This document shows, in pieces, positions 61,579 to 64,000 of a stretch of DNA of 64,000 nt. A program made the position numbers and the translations under genes. Source of the DNA: Nitrobacteraceae bacterium AZCC 2146 (GTDB lineage: Bacteria; Pseudomonadota; Alphaproteobacteria; Rhizobiales; Xanthobacteraceae); contig JBAGRP010000001.1 of NCBI GenBank assembly GCA_036924855.1, positions 6,622,001-6,686,000 on the forward strand, read 5' to 3'. How positions within the stretch are numbered: the first letter of the stretch is position 1; each line of letters begins with the position of its first letter. The notes beneath the pieces were generated by a model. That model did no database searches. It saw only the letters and a list, made by a program, of their open reading frames with translations, and was not told where the DNA came from.

Positions 61579-62838
61579 ATGAGTCTTTCAGGAGCGCTTT
61601 CATCCGCGATTTCGGCACTGAGCGCGCAAAGCCAGGCGCTGGCGGTCATCAGTGACAACATCGCAAACTCGCAGACGACAGGTTACAAGACGAACTCGGC
61701 ACTGTTCGAGTCTCTGGTCACGAGTTCGTCGAGCGCCTCTTCCTATTCATCGGGAGGGGTCACGAGCAGCGCGCGATCGAACATTTCCGCGCAAGGGCTG
61801 CTGACGACGACGACCAATGCAACCGACATCGCCATCCAGGGCAACGGATTTTTCCCGGTGACGACGTCGCTCACGGGTGGTTCCACGCTCTATACGCGAA
61901 ATGGCACCTTCTCGATCGATAGCAGCGGCTATCTCGTCAATGATGGCTCCTATCTGCTCGGCTGGCGCACGGATGCCTCGGGTGCAGTTGTCGGAAGCTC
62001 CAGCAGCGATACCCTTGTGCCGATCGACACCAGCATCGCGGCGACGAGCGGAAGCGCCACCACCACGACGACGGTCGCCGCAAATCTGCCGGCGGACGCC
62101 GCCGTCAACGCAACATTTACAAGCTCGATGTCCGTATACGACTCGCTCGGAACGGCGAATACGGTTCAGGTCACGTGGACGAAGACGGCGGAAAACAACT
62201 GGTCTGCCAGCTTTGGCAATCCGACGCTGTCGTCCGACTCGACCCAAACGACCGGGACGACGTCGGGATCGATCGCAGTCGTTTTCAACAGTGACGGCTC
62301 TTTGGCGAGCGCCACCCCGGCAACGATCAGCATCTCGGGATGGACCGATGGCGCTGCTGACAGCACCATCACGATGAATCTCGGAACTGCCGGCAAGACC
62401 GATGGGCTTTCGCAATACGCATCGGGCGCGACAACGCCGGCGGTCGATGTAACCAGCATCTCGTCGGACGGTCTGCCATACGGCAAGCTCAGCAGCGTTG
62501 CTGTCGGTGACGACGGAGTCGTCAACGCGACCTATTCCAACGGACAGACGATCGCGATCTACAAGATTCCGGTAGCGACGTTTACGGCACCTGACGGCTT
62601 GCAGGCAAAGAGCAACGGGCTCTATGCGGCAACGGCGGATTCGGGGAGCGCGGTGGTGCAGGCCTCCGGCACCAATGGGGCAGGCACCATCTATGGCAGT
62701 GAACTGGAAGCAAGCACCACCGACACCAATACGGAGTTCAGCTCGATGATATCGGCCCAGCAAGCCTATTCGGCGGCGTCGCAGGTCATTACGGCCGTCA
62801 ACAAGATGTTCGATACGCTGATCTCGGCTGTCAGGTAA
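61579..62838 (+). CDS. flgE: Flagellar hook protein FlgE
   Basis: 419-residue hook protein. The N-terminal rod/hook motif LSGALSSAISALSAQSQALAVISDNIANSQTTGYKTNSALFESLV and GNGFFPVTTSLTGGSTLYTRNGTFSIDSSGYLVNDGSYLLGW are canonical, as is the C-terminal GSELEASTTDTNTEFSSMISAQQAYSAASQVITAVNKMFDTLI. The middle domain is variable. It starts 19 bp after flgD and is followed 6 bp later by a small gene. Confidence 0.95.
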   Translation: MSLSGALSSAISALSAQSQALAVISDNIANSQTTGYKTNSALFESLVTSSSSASSYSSGGVTSSARSNISAQGLLTTTTNATDIAIQGNGFFPVTTSLTGGSTLYTRNGTFSIDSSGYLVNDGSYLLGWRTDASGAVVGSSSSDTLVPIDTSIAATSGSATTTTTVAANLPADAAVNATFTSSMSVYDSLGTANTVQVTWTKTAENNWSASFGNPTLSSDSTQTTGTTSGSIAVVFNSDGSLASATPATISISGWTDGAADSTITMNLGTAGKTDGLSQYASGATTPAVDVTSISSDGLPYGKLSSVAVGDDGVVNATYSNGQTIAIYKIPVATFTAPDGLQAKSNGLYAATADSGSAVVQASGTNGAGTIYGSELEASTTDTNTEFSSMISAQQAYSAASQVITAVNKMFDTLISAVR

Positions 62839-62844
62839 TCCCAT

Positions 62845-63105
62845 ATGGGCAACAATGACGCTGATGAGAAACTGTTTTCCAGGCTTCGCCGGATCGCGAT
62901 GTCGATCAAGACGGCGAGTCCCCTCGACAACCGTCGGCGCCTGCTCGCCCTGGAAGCCGATCTTCGGTCTGTCCGGGATGGTCTGGACCAGCGCTGTCGT
63001 CTCCTGACGCAGAAAATGAACGAGGCTGGCGCCCAGTTGAACGCCGTATCGGCTTACGCCCGCTGCGCGTCACTTCGGCGCGATCCGTCGCAACCGTCAA
63101 ACTAA
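62845..63105 (+). CDS. Small flagellar-cluster protein of unknown function
   Basis: 86-residue protein that is helical and charged (DEKLFSRLRRIAMSIKTASPLDNRRRLLALEADLRSVRDGLDQRCRLLTQKMNEAG), like a chaperone or regulator in size. It starts 6 bp after flgE and ends 19 bp before a FlgN-like gene, so it is part of the flgE-flgK operon. No family was recognised. A role in export of hook-junction proteins is possible but unproven. Confidence 0.6.
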   Translation: MGNNDADEKLFSRLRRIAMSIKTASPLDNRRRLLALEADLRSVRDGLDQRCRLLTQKMNEAGAQLNAVSAYARCASLRRDPSQPSN

Positions 63106-63124
63106 CAAGCAATGGAGTGATCAC

Positions 63125-63583
63125 ATGAGCCCCGAACGACAATCACGACAGTCGATGGCCCGAACTGGCGGCGGACGCATTGAGGATCTCATCGAGCTGA
63201 TCGATGCGCTGCTTGACGTCGTCACCGAGGAGAATATCGCGCTGGCGATAGGGCTGCCCGCGTCGCAATCGCGCCATACCGAGCGCAAGCTAGTGCTTGC
63301 GGACCAATTCGAGAAATGGGTAGTTGATGTGACGATGCGGCAGCGGCTGTTGAGCACGCCCGACAAGGCGTTGCAGGGGAAGGTGCTGCAGCATATCGAA
63401 TCGCTCCGTTCGGCGATGGATGAGAACGTGATGCGGTTGCGGGCGGCGATCGAGGCGAGCCAGCGGCGGATCGACGCGGTCATGGCGGCAATCCGCGAGC
63501 AGATCTCGGATAATTCGCCCTACAATGCCAAGGGCCGCGTCAACGGTCATTCAGCGTCCTACGCTACCAGCATAAGAGCGTAA
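63125..63583 (+). CDS. FlgN-like flagellar chaperone
   Basis: 152-residue helical protein: IEDLIELIDALLDVVTEENIALAIGLPASQSRHTERKLVLADQFEKWVVDV and a long C-terminal helix (ESLRSAMDENVMRLRAAIEASQRRIDAVMAAI). The size, all-helical content and position directly upstream of flgK match FlgN, which carries FlgK/FlgL to the export gate. The last 15 residues (NAKGRVNGHSASYATS) look flexible. It starts 19 bp after the preceding gene. Confidence 0.75.
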   Translation: MSPERQSRQSMARTGGGRIEDLIELIDALLDVVTEENIALAIGLPASQSRHTERKLVLADQFEKWVVDVTMRQRLLSTPDKALQGKVLQHIESLRSAMDENVMRLRAAIEASQRRIDAVMAAIREQISDNSPYNAKGRVNGHSASYATSIRA

Positions 63584-63608
63584 CATCCTGGAATAATAAG
63601 GCTATCCT

Positions 63609-64000
63609 GTGTCGCTCGACGTCGCACTCCGCATCGCCACCAGCAGCTTGATGACGACGCAGGTTCAGATCAGCGTCGCATCGGCGAATATTTCGAACGC
63701 GGACACGACGGGCTACACGGTCAAGACCGCGAACCAGGTGGCGACCGTCAGTGCCGGTGTCGGTACCGGGACGATGATCACTGGCATCACCAGCAACGTG
63801 GACAAGTTGCTGCTGAAATCTCTGATGCAGGCGACATCGGCGCTTGGCTCCGCAGACACCAGTAACAGTTATCTCAACGAGCTGCAGGCGCTGTACGGAA
63901 CATCGAGCGGTACGGATAGCACGGGAACGTCGCTCGCCAATACCATTGCCTCGCTGGAAACGGCGATCTCCTCGTTATCCGGGACGTCAAGCAGCGCTGC
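63609..64000 (+). CDS. flgK: Flagellar hook-associated protein FlgK, N-terminal part
   Basis: The frame opens at a GTG at 63609 and runs past the window end, so only about 130 residues are visible. ALRIATSSLMTTQVQISVAS, followed by ANISNADTTGYTVK, is the canonical FlgK/rod-protein N-terminal motif. NQVATVSAGVGTGTMITGIT and LMQATSALGSADTSNSYLNELQALYG continue as in FlgK. It starts 25 bp after the FlgN-like gene. The gene is cut by the window, not broken. Confidence 0.88.
   Translation, partial: MSLDVALRIATSSLMTTQVQISVASANISNADTTGYTVKTANQVATVSAGVGTGTMITGITSNVDKLLLKSLMQATSALGSADTSNSYLNELQALYGTSSGTDSTGTSLANTIASLETAISSLSGTSSSA

Overview
The window is a GC-rich, densely coding chromosomal stretch. 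It looks like an alphaproteobacterium of the Bradyrhizobium/Rhodopseudomonas/Nitrobacter group (Nitrobacteraceae). The reasons are the gene order hflK-hflC-DUF2065-degP, fumC beside DUF4169 and a ribbon-helix-helix gene, the tripartite tctBAC transporter, the ilvB-ilvN-ilvC set, and intergenic palindromes whose arms read GTCATTCCGGG...CCCGGAATGAC. This placement is inference from gene content; no 16S rRNA gene is present.

Region 1 (1-18.8 kb) is mostly core metabolism and envelope upkeep. It holds an AsmA-like protein, RHH and DUF4169 genes, fumC, sspB, a decayed chromate-transporter tail, tctBAC, thyA-folA, the hflK-hflC-DUF2065-degP quality-control cluster, a noncoding block of about 600 bp with many nested hairpins (16.13-16.73 kb), and divergent serB and miaA whose start codons are three bases apart.

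Region 2 (18.8-39.4 kb) contains the branched-chain amino acid genes. ilvB is preceded by a strong promoter, a 21-codon leader peptide with six consecutive Ile/Leu/Val codons, and a terminator/antiterminator pair, which is a clear attenuator. ilvN and ilvC follow, separated by two exporter-family genes. leuA has its own Leu-rich leader peptide. Between ilvC and leuA lie an SDR gene, a heme-membrane protein divergent from a TetR regulator with a 19-bp palindromic operator and a degenerate second copy, an LTA-synthase-like sulfatase-fold protein, an OpuC-type ABC transporter with fused permease and binding domains, a NitT/TauT-type ABC system interrupted by a PEBP-family gene and a cupin, a NUDIX hydrolase and a PPK2 kinase.

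Region 3 (39.4-50.9 kb) has a TRAP transporter (dctPQM-like), a periplasmic LTXXQ protein, tRNA-Lys(CUU), the prkA-yeaH-spoVR stress operon and a YtcJ-like amidohydrolase.

Region 4 (51-64 kb) is a flagellar region. Two minus-strand genes, a glycosyltransferase-like protein and an 810-aa HAD-plus-PRTase-like protein, diverge from an ECF sigma factor. Flagellin, fliD and fliS follow, then a small membrane protein and a periplasmic metal-sensor-like protein of the kind normally encoded directly beside such ECF sigma factors, then flgD, flgE, two small chaperone-like genes and the start of flgK. A flagellin-cap-chaperone cassette therefore sits between the sigma factor and its probable control proteins. 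Together with the adjacent modification-type genes, this is the most interesting arrangement in the window.
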